Source: Cohnella thailandensis
GTDB lineage: Bacteria; Bacillota; Bacilli; Paenibacillales; Paenibacillaceae
Length of the DNA: 64,000 nucleotides
NCBI RefSeq assembly: GCF_014212135.1
Contig: NZ_JACJVQ010000005.1
Span: 387,702 to 451,701, forward strand
Reading direction: 5' to 3'
Shown here in pieces: positions 41,608-50,032 of the stretch. The position numbers and the translations under genes are program-made. Numbering within the stretch: the first letter of the stretch is position 1; every line of letters starts with the position of its first letter. The notes beneath the pieces are model-generated. The model was not told where the DNA came from and searched no databases. It saw nothing but the letters and a program-made list of their open reading frames with translations.

Positions 41608-42642
41608 ATGAAAAAGAGCTTGAGAGCATGGTCAACCGCATCTCTATTGTTGGCCGGAGTACTGGCATTATCGGCATGCGGATCGAACAATAATGGTAAC
41701 GGAGGCAACAATGGCGGAGCGGCGTCGCCCGAAGCGAGCAAGCCGGCGGCGTCCAATCCCGCGGCTTCCGGCGAGAAGCTGTACATCCCGATCATCTCCA
41801 AGGGCTTCCAGCACCAGTTCTGGCAGGCGGTCAAGATCGGAGCCGAGAAGGCGGCGGCGGAGCTTAACGTCGAGATCACGTTCGAAGGACCGGAGACGGA
41901 GGAGCAGGTCGACAAGCAGCTCGAGATGCTGCAGGTCGCGCTCGACAAGAAGCCTGACGCGATCGGTTTCGCCGCTCTGGACAGCAAGGCGGCGCTGCCA
42001 TACCTCGAGAAGGCGAAGAGCTCGAACATTCCGGTCATCGCGTTCGACTCCGGCGTCGACAGCGACATTCCGGTGACGACGGCGTCGACGGACAACCGGG
42101 CGGCGTCCGCGCTCGCCGCCGACAAGATGGCGGAGCTTATCGGGGGCAGCGGCGAGATCGCCGTCGTGGCGCACGACCAAACGAGCCGCACCGGCGTCGA
42201 CCGCCGCGAGGGCTTCGTGAAGCAGATCGAGGAGAAATACCCGGACATCAAGATCGTCGATATCCAATACAGCGGCGACCACCTGAAGGCGACCGACCTC
42301 ACGAAGGCGATTCTCCAAGCCCACCCGAATCTCAAGGGCATCTTCGGCACGAACGAAGGCGCGGCGATCGGCGTCCTGAACGGCGTCGCCGAATCGAAGA
42401 TGGACGGCAAGGTCGTCGTCATCGGCTTCGACTCCGGCAAGGCGCAACTGGATGCGATCCGCAGCGGCAAGATGGCGGGCGCGATCACGCAGAACCCGAT
42501 CGGCATCGGCTACGAGACGGTGAAGGCGGCGGTCGCGGCGATCAAGGGCGAAACCGTCGAGAAGAACATCGATACCGGCTTCTATTGGTACGACAAGAAC
42601 AATATCGACGACGAGCAGATCAAGGCGGTTCTGTACGAATAA
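41608..42642 (+). CDS. Sugar ABC transporter substrate-binding lipoprotein (RbsB-like)
   Basis: A 344-residue lipoprotein with lipobox LSAC and acylated Cys24, followed by an Asn/Gly/Pro/Ala-rich tether to about residue 55. The family 4 sugar-binding domain reads LYIPIISKGFQHQFWQAVKI, DKQLEMLQVALDKKPDAIGF, GIFGTNEGAAIGVLNGV and VVVIGFDSGKAQLDAI. ATG has AAAGGGGAG. Its ligand is a monosaccharide or related compound not predictable here. It shares fold and several motifs with the membrane-tethered binding protein at 36979, so both may recognise the same ligand. Confidence 0.92.
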   Translation: MKKSLRAWSTASLLLAGVLALSACGSNNNGNGGNNGGAASPEASKPAASNPAASGEKLYIPIISKGFQHQFWQAVKIGAEKAAAELNVEITFEGPETEEQVDKQLEMLQVALDKKPDAIGFAALDSKAALPYLEKAKSSNIPVIAFDSGVDSDIPVTTASTDNRAASALAADKMAELIGGSGEIAVVAHDQTSRTGVDRREGFVKQIEEKYPDIKIVDIQYSGDHLKATDLTKAILQAHPNLKGIFGTNEGAAIGVLNGVAESKMDGKVVVIGFDSGKAQLDAIRSGKMAGAITQNPIGIGYETVKAAVAAIKGETVEKNIDTGFYWYDKNNIDDEQIKAVLYE

Positions 42643-42656
42643 TCCGGAAGCAGGCA

Positions 42657-42689
42657 GGGAGGCCGCGAACGTTGCGGCCTCCCTTCTTC
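42657..42689 (+). terminator. Terminator of ribose-type importer operon
   Basis: GGGAGGCCGC pairs perfectly with GCGGCCTCCC around GAACGTT, followed by TTCTTC. Confidence 0.75.
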
Positions 42690-42767
42690 ATGGAAGAAAG
42701 TTAGGCAAGCGCTACTTCCCTCCCAATGAATAACTTACTCGAATATTAGAAGTCCCGCGGACTAGCA

Positions 42768-43406
42768 TTATTTCCATTGCGCAATATCGTCTACCGGCAA
42801 TCGAACGGGCGGGCGGCCTTCGGCTGCCGCTTTGCCGATCGAAATAATAAGGATCGGGATGTAACGCGCGGCATCCAGCCCGAACGCTTCTGCCATCTTT
42901 TCTTTGTTAAACCCGGCCATCGGATTGGTGGCGTAGCCATGCGCGTAAGCGGATAGCAATAATTGCATAGATACAAGTCCGCCGTCAACCATCATGGATT
43001 CACGCTTTTCTTGAACGGAGAAACGATCGAATATAGGTACGACAGTCGCCAGAATCTTATCTTTCATCTCCTGCGGCATATGGCCGAGTTCTACCGCTTT
43101 GCCATAAATCTCATCGGCTCGGTCCGCAAACCGGAGATCGCCAAACACGGCAATGACAGCGGAGGAGGTAAAGATTTGCGTCGAATTGAACGGCGCAATC
43201 TCGATCAGCTTCTCCTTGGCTTCCTGGCTTTCTATGATAACGAACCGCCACGGCTGCAAATTGAACGAGGACGGCGCAAGAGTAGCTTCCTTCAAGATTT
43301 GGCTCATTTCCTCCCGGCTGATTTTTACCTCCGGATCGTATTTCTTAATGGTACGTCGTCCGTGAATAACCTCGTTAAAATCCAGAACCTTATTCGATGT
43401 AGTCAT
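42768..43406 (-). CDS. Nitroreductase family protein
   Basis: A 212-residue FMN-dependent nitroreductase-like protein. It has the FMN phosphate-binding RRTIKKYDPEVKISRE start, LAPSSFNLQPWRFVIIES, and a C-terminal NPMAGFNKEKMAEAFGL with IPILIISIGKAA. It probably uses NAD(P)H to reduce nitro compounds, quinones or similar. It lies 23 nt after the TetR gene on the same strand, so it is the probable TetR-controlled effector. Base composition is lower in GC than the sugar and sulfur genes of the window, by eye. Confidence 0.9.
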   Translation of the reverse strand: MTTSNKVLDFNEVIHGRRTIKKYDPEVKISREEMSQILKEATLAPSSFNLQPWRFVIIESQEAKEKLIEIAPFNSTQIFTSSAVIAVFGDLRFADRADEIYGKAVELGHMPQEMKDKILATVVPIFDRFSVQEKRESMMVDGGLVSMQLLLSAYAHGYATNPMAGFNKEKMAEAFGLDAARYIPILIISIGKAAAEGRPPVRLPVDDIAQWK

Positions 43407-43429
43407 CTGGTGTTCCTGCCTTCTTATGA

Positions 43430-44041
43430 TTATGAAGCATCGGGAGAAGCGGGAGGGCTGCCGACAAGCAAACGGTCGATAATATCGGACAGCGCTTGCC
43501 GTTTCGCTTCATATTCTTGTTCATTCCAGTCAAAAATCCCTTTGTCAAACCAGAAGGAGGCGCCTACTAGCAAAAATTCCGCGGCCAGTTCCGGCTGCCG
43601 AACATGGAATGCTCCTTCTTCCACGCCTTGTTGAACGATTTGCCGAGCATAGGGGAGCAAGGCCATGATCTCGGCGACGATCCATTTCTGATGCAGGGTG
43701 CTGTTGATTTCTTGATGCAGGAATTCAAAGACGTCTACGTCTTCCTCGTTCGGGGAAGCTTCCGTAAATAGACGCGTAAGCTTCTCAAGAGCATTCCATT
43801 GCGTACTTTCGACCAAGAGCTTTACTTGTTCGAGTCTTGTGGCCAAGGTACGCTCGCAAGCGGCGTTGACGACTTCTTCTTTGGATTGGAAATAGTAGTA
43901 GAACGTCCCTTGGGCAACTCCGATTTTTTTGACGATATCGCTGACCGAGGTCTGTTCATAGCCCTTGGCAGCAAACAACTCCATTGCGGCATTTAACAAC
44001 TCATCTTTTCGTTCCTTTGGATCCTTGGAAATTCTCGGCAT
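43430..44041 (-). CDS. TetR family transcriptional regulator
   Basis: A 203-residue repressor. The N-terminal helix-turn-helix reads LLNAAMELFAAKGYEQTSVS, IVKKIGVAQGTFYYYFQSKE. The C-terminal ligand-binding part is rich in Trp and Phe. The ATG at 44041 has AAAGGAGAG seven nt upstream; an earlier in-frame ATG eight codons upstream is less likely. Two near-identical palindromes overlap its promoter, so it is autoregulated, and the nitroreductase gene follows in the same operon. The inducer is probably a small aromatic or electrophilic compound, by analogy only. Confidence 0.92.
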   Translation of the reverse strand: MPRISKDPKERKDELLNAAMELFAAKGYEQTSVSDIVKKIGVAQGTFYYYFQSKEEVVNAACERTLATRLEQVKLLVESTQWNALEKLTRLFTEASPNEEDVDVFEFLHQEINSTLHQKWIVAEIMALLPYARQIVQQGVEEGAFHVRQPELAAEFLLVGASFWFDKGIFDWNEQEYEAKRQALSDIIDRLLVGSPPASPDAS

Positions 44042-44080
44042 GGATAGCTCTCCTTTTCCGTTCACTCCTGTCTTGTTTTA

Positions 44081-44152
44081 ATAATATCCAATTGACTGAA
44101 TGTCAGTCAATTTAATAAACTTATTCTACCTATTGACTGACTGTCAGTCAAT
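44081..44152 (-). promoter_or_regulatory. tetR promoter with two TetR operators
   Basis: Two palindromes with the core TTGACTGA-N-TCAGTCAA lie at 44092-44110 and 44133-44151, 41 bp centre to centre. On the minus strand TTGACT (44105-44110) and TATTAT (44081-44086) with an 18-nt spacer form the promoter, whose -35 lies within the first operator. Binding would block the polymerase. Confidence 0.85.
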
Positions 44153-44225
44153 AGGGGAGTAACGGCTGCTTTTGTCGGAGTGGTTGTAATGGCGACTTAT
44201 CCATTATTGCGCCGTGCATCCGCTT

Positions 44226-44263
44226 AAAAAAAGGCAGGATCGGCGAATGCCTTATCCTGCCTT
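44226..44263 (-). terminator. Terminator of MetX-like gene (minus strand)
   Basis: On the minus strand AAGGCAGGAT pairs with ATCCTGCCTT around a 13-nt loop and is followed by seven T. Confidence 0.8.
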
Positions 44264-44279
44264 CTTGCCTGCAGAGGAT

Positions 44280-45299
44280 CTATTCGTTCGTACCAAGCGC
44301 CAACAAGCGTTTTAGGTTGTCGTCGATAAATTGATTATCGACACGGTTAATTCCGCGTCCGGCAAAATGGCCCCAGATCGACTCGATAGGACTAAAAACA
44401 GCATTAGGGATTAGCTTTGCCTCGTATTCGTTATCTTCCGCCGTGCAGAAGAGGTCCGTGCTCCCCGGCATGACGCAGGCCAGCGCTTTGATGCTTCGGA
44501 GCGCCTCGTCGAAGTCTCCGTTATAGGCGGGGTTCGCGCTAATATCTGCATTTTGGCCTGTCCATATCATGGCCAGGACGTTGTGCGGATCCATCTTCAT
44601 GAAGCTGTCTTCCCAGACGCCTGCCATGAAATCAGTCAAGGAGTCGAATCCCATCGAGCGGTAAAGCTCCTCTCTGTAAAACGCCTGCGATAAGCCCCAG
44701 CCTGCATACACGCGGCCAACGGCGCGCATGTCCTCAGACGTCAACTGGTTTAGCTTGCTTGAATCGAAACCGACCGCGGCCAGAAGCGGAGCTTTCATTC
44801 CTTCCAGGACCACGTGCGTTTGGGGCCAAGTCTTGGCGACTCCGGCGAAAGGCGCGATTCGTTCCACCATGTCCGGATAGCTTGCTCCCCATTGGAAGGA
44901 TTGAATGCCTCCCATTGACCATCCGACGACGAGAGCGATCTTCTCGATGCCGAATTTTTCGGTCACCAGCCGATGCTGTAATTTAACGTTGTCATAGATG
45001 GTTACCTGCGGAAAGTTAGCCCGGTCGAATGGGGGAGGCGTGTTGCTGGGTGACGAAGATAATCCGTTGCCCAGCAAATTCGGAACGATAATGAAATAGT
45101 TCTGCGGATCTAGCGCCATGCCGTTGCCGATCAGCCATTCATTCTGAACGTGCCAGTCGCCGAAAGCGGTCGGATAGACGATGACATTATCTTTCTTTGC
45201 ATTCAATCTTCCATAGGTCTTATAAGCAAGAAAAGCGCTCGGCAACGTCATGCCGGATTGCAAGGTGACGTCACCCAAATCGAAAATCTCATAATCCAT
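44280..45299 (-). CDS. Alpha/beta hydrolase, homoserine acetyltransferase (MetX)-like
   Basis: A 339-residue alpha/beta-hydrolase of the MetX family. Early conserved part: GMTLPSAFLAYKTYGRLNAK and FIIVPNLLGNGLSSSPSN. The nucleophile elbow is VVGWSMGGIQSFQWG with Ser in GWSMGG. The acid and base are probably in the C-terminal DLFCTAEDNEYEA and WGHFAGRG segments. True MetX proteins carry GGSMGG and other acetyl-CoA residues, so this could be an esterase or amidase of the same fold. It is divergent from a LysR gene with a 135-bp shared control region, so it is probably LysR-controlled. Confidence 0.8.
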   Translation of the reverse strand: MDYEIFDLGDVTLQSGMTLPSAFLAYKTYGRLNAKKDNVIVYPTAFGDWHVQNEWLIGNGMALDPQNYFIIVPNLLGNGLSSSPSNTPPPFDRANFPQVTIYDNVKLQHRLVTEKFGIEKIALVVGWSMGGIQSFQWGASYPDMVERIAPFAGVAKTWPQTHVVLEGMKAPLLAAVGFDSSKLNQLTSEDMRAVGRVYAGWGLSQAFYREELYRSMGFDSLTDFMAGVWEDSFMKMDPHNVLAMIWTGQNADISANPAYNGDFDEALRSIKALACVMPGSTDLFCTAEDNEYEAKLIPNAVFSPIESIWGHFAGRGINRVDNQFIDDNLKRLLALGTNE

Positions 45300-45399
45300 C
45301 GCTTGTCGCTCCCTTCATGATGAAACATAAGAATGTATTTCTTGTGCTAAGTATAGGCCTGTGATATTTTCAATAAAAGTGATTAAAATTCAAAGCAAT

Positions 45400-45416
45400 A
45401 TTCAAAAATATTGAAT
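45400..45416. promoter_or_regulatory. Candidate LysR box in divergent promoter region
   Basis: ATTCAA-AAATA-TTGAAT is an inverted repeat with the T-N11-A form of LysR sites, in the AT-rich region between the MetX-like and LysR genes. Confidence 0.5.
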
Positions 45417-45434
45417 GTAATGAGGGATAGCAGG

Positions 45435-46364
45435 ATGGAATTGCGCCAACTGAATACGTTCCGCACGGTAGCGTCTACTTTAAATTTCAGTCGGGCGGCG
45501 GAAGTGCTGAGCTACGTCCCCTCCAACGTCACGATGCAAATCAAAGCATTGGAGGACGAGCTTGGCGTTCGTCTCTTCGACCGCTTGGGCAAGCAGCTTG
45601 TTCTCACGAATGAGGGCAAACGCTTTTTGACTCAAATCCAGGACGTTCTAGACAAATTGGACGAAGCCCGTAGCATCGTACATGATAATGACAACCTAAG
45701 CGGCACCTTAACGATAAGCGCCAACGAGGTTATTTGCGCCTATCGGCTTCCGGCTGTCTTTAAATTATTTCGTTCGCAGCATCCGGGAGTCCGGCTCATC
45801 TTCCGCTCCGTTCCGAATCAGCAGCTCAAGCAAACGCTCTTCGAGGGAGCCGCGGATGTCGTCTTTATGCTGGACGAACCCATTCGCTCGACGGGACTTG
45901 CGGTGGAACCGCTGCTGGAGGAAACGTTCCGCTTATTCGCCGCTCCGGACCATCGTCTCTCCAAACGACCCGTATTGCAGCTGGATGATTTTCACGGAGA
46001 AGCGTTCCTGACGAATGAAAAGGGTTGTCCCTATCGAACCATGTTCGACCGGGCATTCGAGAGAGGGGGCATCGATAGTATTACTTATTTGGAGTTTCAA
46101 AGCGCCGAAGCCATTAAACAATGCGCCATTTCGGGAATCGGCATTGCCTTTCTTCCCGAGATTGTTGCGGAAACCGAAGTAGAGCGGGGCGAACTGGTTG
46201 CTCTTCCCTGGCAAATACCGGATTTGCGCGTGCATACGCAGATGTTATGGCATAAAGACAAGTGGCTTTCGCCGATTCTGTCCGCTTTCATAGAAGCGGC
46301 AAGGCGCGGAATGAAAGAAGCGATCGCCTCCGAAGGAGAAGACGATCGCTCTCGCATGCTTTAA
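45435..46364 (+). CDS. LysR family transcriptional regulator
   Basis: A 309-residue LysR protein beginning [20 protein letters not shown] with the recognition part [17 protein letters not shown]. The ligand-binding domain covers about 90-300 ([31 protein letters not shown]). ATG at 45435 has GAGGGATAGCAGG upstream; an ATG five codons earlier is possible. It is divergent from the MetX-like gene and probably regulates it and itself. Its stop shares the sequence TTAA with the stop of the convergent yhbH gene. Confidence 0.9.
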   Translation: MELRQLNTFRTVASTLNFSRAAEVLSYVPSNVTMQIKALEDELGVRLFDRLGKQLVLTNEGKRFLTQIQDVLDKLDEARSIVHDNDNLSGTLTISANEVICAYRLPAVFKLFRSQHPGVRLIFRSVPNQQLKQTLFEGAADVVFMLDEPIRSTGLAVEPLLEETFRLFAAPDHRLSKRPVLQLDDFHGEAFLTNEKGCPYRTMFDRAFERGGIDSITYLEFQSAEAIKQCAISGIGIAFLPEIVAETEVERGELVALPWQIPDLRVHTQMLWHKDKWLSPILSAFIEAARRGMKEAIASEGEDDRSRML

Positions 46365-47506
46365 CTCACGGCTTCCCTCTTCTTGAAGAACGTCTTGAGG
46401 GCGCTGTAGATCTCGGTTTTCTCCTTGATGACGTGGTACAGGAACTGCTGATGCTCCAGGTGCTTGTAGGCGGACATGAGGGTGCTGGAGCGGTTGTACT
46501 GGTTGACTTCGCCGTAGCCGAAAATATTCGCAACATTCAGAATTTCTTTGATGAGCCGAACGCATCGTTCGTTGTCGCTCGTGAGGTTATCGCCGTCGGA
46601 GAAATGGAAGGGGTAGATGTTGTAGAGGGAGGGGGAGAAACGGCTGTCGATAATCTCCAACGCCTTGATATAAGCGGACGAGCAGATCGTCCCGCCGCTC
46701 TCGCCGCGCGTGAAGAATTCCTCCTCGGTCACTTCCTTGGCTTCCGTATGGTGCGCGATGAACACGATTTCCACCTTTTCATACTGCCGTCTTAAGAATC
46801 TCGTCATCCAGAAGAAGAAGGAGCGCGCGCAGTATTTCTCGAAGGAGCCCATGGAACCCGACGTATCCATCATGGCGAGGATCACGGCATTGTTCTGGGG
46901 CTTGATGATATCCTCCCAAGTCTTGAACCGCAGATCGTCGGGGGAGATGCCGGAGATCTCCGGACGGCCTTCGCGGGAATTGCGGCGCAGATTCTCCAGG
47001 ATCGTCCGCTTCTTGTCGATGTTGGACATGATCCCTTTGCGGCGAACGTCGGTGAAGCGAACGTCCGTCGTCTCGATTTGCTCCTTCTCCTTGCGCTTCA
47101 TGTAAGGCAGCTCGAGCTCCTCGAACAGCAGGTTTTCCAGCTCGGCAATGGAGATCTCCGCTTCCACAACGTCGTCGCCCGGCTGATCGCCGGCCCCTTC
47201 GCCCTTGCCGTTCGCGCTCTGGGGGTCGGTTCCGAGAACGTCGCCGACCTGGCTGTCGCCGTCCCCTTGGCCGACATGCTTGCGCTTGTTGTTGTTATAG
47301 ATGAAGCGATATTCCTCCATGCTGCGAATCGGAATCTTGATGATTTGCCTCCCGTCCGAGAGGACGATATTCTCTTCCGACAGCAGGTCGGGCAAGTTCT
47401 GCTTGATGGCCTCGCGTACCTTCTGTTGATGCCGCGACTGATCCTGGTATCCCTTGCGATGCAATGACCAGTCTTCGCGCGACAGGATGAATGCCGGTTC
47501 AGTCAT
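46361..47506 (-). CDS. yhbH: Sporulation protein YhbH
   Basis: A 381-residue YhbH/YeaH family protein (DUF444). The start [20 protein letters not shown], the [18 protein letters not shown]-like strand and a VWA-type domain with the metal-site motif [14 protein letters not shown] are characteristic, and it ends in [20 protein letters not shown]. In B. subtilis yhbH is transcribed in the mother cell and affects sporulation; related proteins partner with PrkA kinase and SpoVR, neither of which is in this window. ATG follows a TGGTGTCCACGCC stretch, with AAGGTGG as ribosome site. Presence of the gene supports a spore-forming host. Confidence 0.92.
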   Translation of the reverse strand: MTEPAFILSREDWSLHRKGYQDQSRHQQKVREAIKQNLPDLLSEENIVLSDGRQIIKIPIRSMEEYRFIYNNNKRKHVGQGDGDSQVGDVLGTDPQSANGKGEGAGDQPGDDVVEAEISIAELENLLFEELELPYMKRKEKEQIETTDVRFTDVRRKGIMSNIDKKRTILENLRRNSREGRPEISGISPDDLRFKTWEDIIKPQNNAVILAMMDTSGSMGSFEKYCARSFFFWMTRFLRRQYEKVEIVFIAHHTEAKEVTEEEFFTRGESGGTICSSAYIKALEIIDSRFSPSLYNIYPFHFSDGDNLTSDNERCVRLIKEILNVANIFGYGEVNQYNRSSTLMSAYKHLEHQQFLYHVIKEKTEIYSALKTFFKKREAVS

Positions 47507-47819
47507 GGCGTGGACACCACCTTTTTTCTTGTTTAGGAGAGCATTGCGTCAAGGTTGGGGAATTTGTTCAGCATGAGTAAAAATCGTGTGTTATTCAATA
47601 TATTCAGATGGTGAGCGGTTATGTGAACGAAATAAGTCCAAATCTAGCGGTCCCCTTCTACCCGAAACTAGCGGAATTTTCACAATAGGCGATAAAAATT
47701 TTATATTACACCACAAATAAATATAAATTATGTTCCAAATGGAATTGTGATGTACAATGTGTTCATAAATGAGTCACATATAGAAAATGTAACGCACATT
47801 GAGCGTAGGAGGTTCCAGA
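47507..47819. other. Divergent intergenic region yhbH-pckA
   Basis: About 310 nt of AT-rich DNA without a gene. Near pckA there is ATTGT-GATGT-ACAAT (47744-47758), a small inverted repeat that includes a TACAAT -10 (47753-47758); no good -35 is seen. The segment could carry a gluconeogenic repressor site, but none was identified with confidence. Confidence 0.4.
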
Positions 47820-49382
47820 GTGGAGAACGTAGTATTGAAGCAGTTTACGATCCATTCCAATCTTTCCGTACCGCAATTAATAGAAGCCGCTCTTGCCAGG
47901 AAGGAGGGCGTGCTGACCTCCGCGGGCGCTCTGCAGGTGAGCACAGGCAAGTATACGGGACGTTCGCCGAAGGACAAGTATATCGTTCGCGAGCCATCGG
48001 TCATTAGCCATATTCAATGGGGGACCGTCAATCAGCCGATCTCGCCGGAGCGGTTCGAGGGGCTGTACCGCAAAGCTCTGAATTACATGGAGGAGCGGGA
48101 TTTATTCGTGTTCGACGGCTATGCGGGCGCGGGTGAGGAGCATCGCTTGGCGATTCGCGTCGTCAATGAATATGCCTGGCACAATTTGTTTGCCCGCCAA
48201 TTGTTTATCCGTCCGTCCGGCGAAGCGCCGATCACACGCCAGCCGGATTTCGAAGTGATCTCGCTTCCCGGCTTTAAAGCAGACCCGCTGACGGACGGCA
48301 CCCAATCCGAGACCTTCATCATCATTTCCTTCGAGAAGAGAGTCGTTCTGATCGGCGGTACGGAATATGCGGGGGAGATGAAGAAATCCATCTTCAGCGT
48401 CCTGAATTATCTGCTGCCGCTGAAGGGCATTCTCCCCATGCACTGCTCTGCCAACGTGGGCGAGAAGGGGGACGTCGCGCTGTTCTTCGGATTATCCGGC
48501 ACGGGGAAAACGACCCTCTCCGCCGATCCGGAACGGCATTTGATCGGGGATGACGAGCACGGGTGGTCCGACCGGGGAATCTTTAATTTCGAGGGAGGCT
48601 GCTACGCCAAATGCATCGGTCTCTCGGAGGAGAGCGAGCCGCAGATTTGGAACGCCATCCGGTACGGCGCCGTCCTGGAGAACGTGGCCGTCGATCCCCT
48701 TTCGCGCAAAGCGGACTACCGCGACAATGCGATAACGGAGAACACGCGCGCCGCCTATCCGTTGGAATATATCCCGGGCGCGGTCGCCTCCGGCCGGGCC
48801 GGGCACCCGAAGGTCATTCTATTCCTGACGGCCGACGCTTTCGGCGTGCTTCCGCCGATCTCCAGGTTAACCAAAGCTCAAGCGATGTACTATTTCTTAT
48901 CGGGATATACCTCCAAGCTGGCGGGGACGGAAAGAGGGGTGACGGAGCCCGAGGCTACGTTCTCCGCCTGCTTCGGGGCTCCTTTCCTTCCTTTATACCC
49001 GAGCGTATACGCGGAGATGCTAGGGCGCCGAATCGAAGAGCACGACGCCAAAGTTTACTTGGTGAATACGGGCTGGACCGGCGGAGCTTACGGCACGGGC
49101 AAGCGAATGAAGCTAGCGCATACGAGAAAAATGATTGCGGCGGCGATCGACGGAACGTTGGAAGATGCGCCCTTCGGGCGGGATCCGATCTTCGGCCTCG
49201 ACATTCCGGCGGAAGTTCCGGGAGTTCCCGCGGAGGTGCTGAATCCTCGCCGAACGTGGTCCGATCCGGCCGATTACGACGTCTGCGCGACGGCGCTGGC
49301 CAAACGCTTCGCGGATAATTTCAAGAGGTACGAGCCGGAGCTGCCGCCCGAGATCGTCCAAGCGGGACCTAAAGTCGAATAG
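47820..49382 (+). CDS. pckA: Phosphoenolpyruvate carboxykinase (ATP)
   Basis: A 520-residue ATP-dependent PEPCK, which converts oxaloacetate and ATP to phosphoenolpyruvate, CO2 and ADP at the entry of gluconeogenesis. Visible motifs: [40 protein letters not shown], the P-loop [13 protein letters not shown], and [12 protein letters not shown] with the metal-binding Asp residues. [20 protein letters not shown] is also typical. The start is GTG at 47820, with TAGGAGG six nt upstream. It is monocistronic, ending in a terminator. Confidence 0.96.
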   Translation: MENVVLKQFTIHSNLSVPQLIEAALARKEGVLTSAGALQVSTGKYTGRSPKDKYIVREPSVISHIQWGTVNQPISPERFEGLYRKALNYMEERDLFVFDGYAGAGEEHRLAIRVVNEYAWHNLFARQLFIRPSGEAPITRQPDFEVISLPGFKADPLTDGTQSETFIIISFEKRVVLIGGTEYAGEMKKSIFSVLNYLLPLKGILPMHCSANVGEKGDVALFFGLSGTGKTTLSADPERHLIGDDEHGWSDRGIFNFEGGCYAKCIGLSEESEPQIWNAIRYGAVLENVAVDPLSRKADYRDNAITENTRAAYPLEYIPGAVASGRAGHPKVILFLTADAFGVLPPISRLTKAQAMYYFLSGYTSKLAGTERGVTEPEATFSACFGAPFLPLYPSVYAEMLGRRIEEHDAKVYLVNTGWTGGAYGTGKRMKLAHTRKMIAAAIDGTLEDAPFGRDPIFGLDIPAEVPGVPAEVLNPRRTWSDPADYDVCATALAKRFADNFKRYEPELPPEIVQAGPKVE

Positions 49383-49390
49383 TCTCCTAA

Positions 49391-49444
49391 GGATGCGGTG
49401 GTGCATGTCGCTTGAGCGGCTTGTTCTATCGCATTCTTTTTTTC
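49391..49444 (+). terminator. Terminator after pckA
   Basis: GGATGCG pairs with CGCATTC around an inner structured loop (GTCGCTTGAGCGGC), followed by eight T. Confidence 0.7.
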
Positions 49445-49573
49445 TGTGATTCCGATCATCGGTCAGAGAGTTTCGAGCAAGCAATTTGTCCCAAATCGTT
49501 CATAGCGCGGCGCCGCGGAAAAGGGTATGATGAGAGCAGTTCAACATGAATCGTGTCAAAAGGAGGATTCCCA

Positions 49574-49948
49574 TTGGTAAGGAAATATGCGATGATCGGC
49601 GCTTTCGTTGCGCTTCTGGCCGTCGTACTCGGGGCGTTCGGCGCCCATATGCTGGAGGAGAGGATCTCCGAGGACGATTTGAAGACGTTCGAAACCGGGG
49701 TGCGCTATCAGATGTATCACGGCCTCGGCATTCTGCTGGTCGCTCTGCTGGGAGACCGCTTCGGTTCCGGCAAAAACCTGCTTTGGGCGGGAAGGCTTCT
49801 TGTCGTTGGCGTCATTCTGTTCTCGGGGAGCCTGTACGGCTTGTCGCTGACCGGGTTAACCTTCTTCGGTCCGATCACCCCGCTCGGCGGAGCCTCGTTC
49901 ATCGCCGGTTGGATCTGCGCGATCCTCGGCGCCCGCAAAACGGAATGA
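49574..49948 (+). CDS. DUF423 family membrane protein (YwdK-like)
   Basis: A 124-residue four-helix membrane protein. The family signature is FVALLAVVLGAFGAHMLEER, then FETGVRYQMYHGLGILLVAL, LLVVGVILFSGSLYGLSLTG and FFGPITPLGGASFIAGW. It is near-identical in layout to YwdK/YgdD proteins, whose function is unknown. The start is TTG at 49574 with AAAGGAGG seven nt upstream; the in-frame GTG seven codons earlier overlaps that ribosome site. Confidence 0.9.
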   Translation: MVRKYAMIGAFVALLAVVLGAFGAHMLEERISEDDLKTFETGVRYQMYHGLGILLVALLGDRFGSGKNLLWAGRLLVVGVILFSGSLYGLSLTGLTFFGPITPLGGASFIAGWICAILGARKTE

Positions 49949-50032
49949 GTTCATAAATGTCGAATTTTGTTATATAATGAATATCATACATCATTTGTCA
50001 TGTTTCCCGGACGGGAGGAAGGACGTAGCCTA

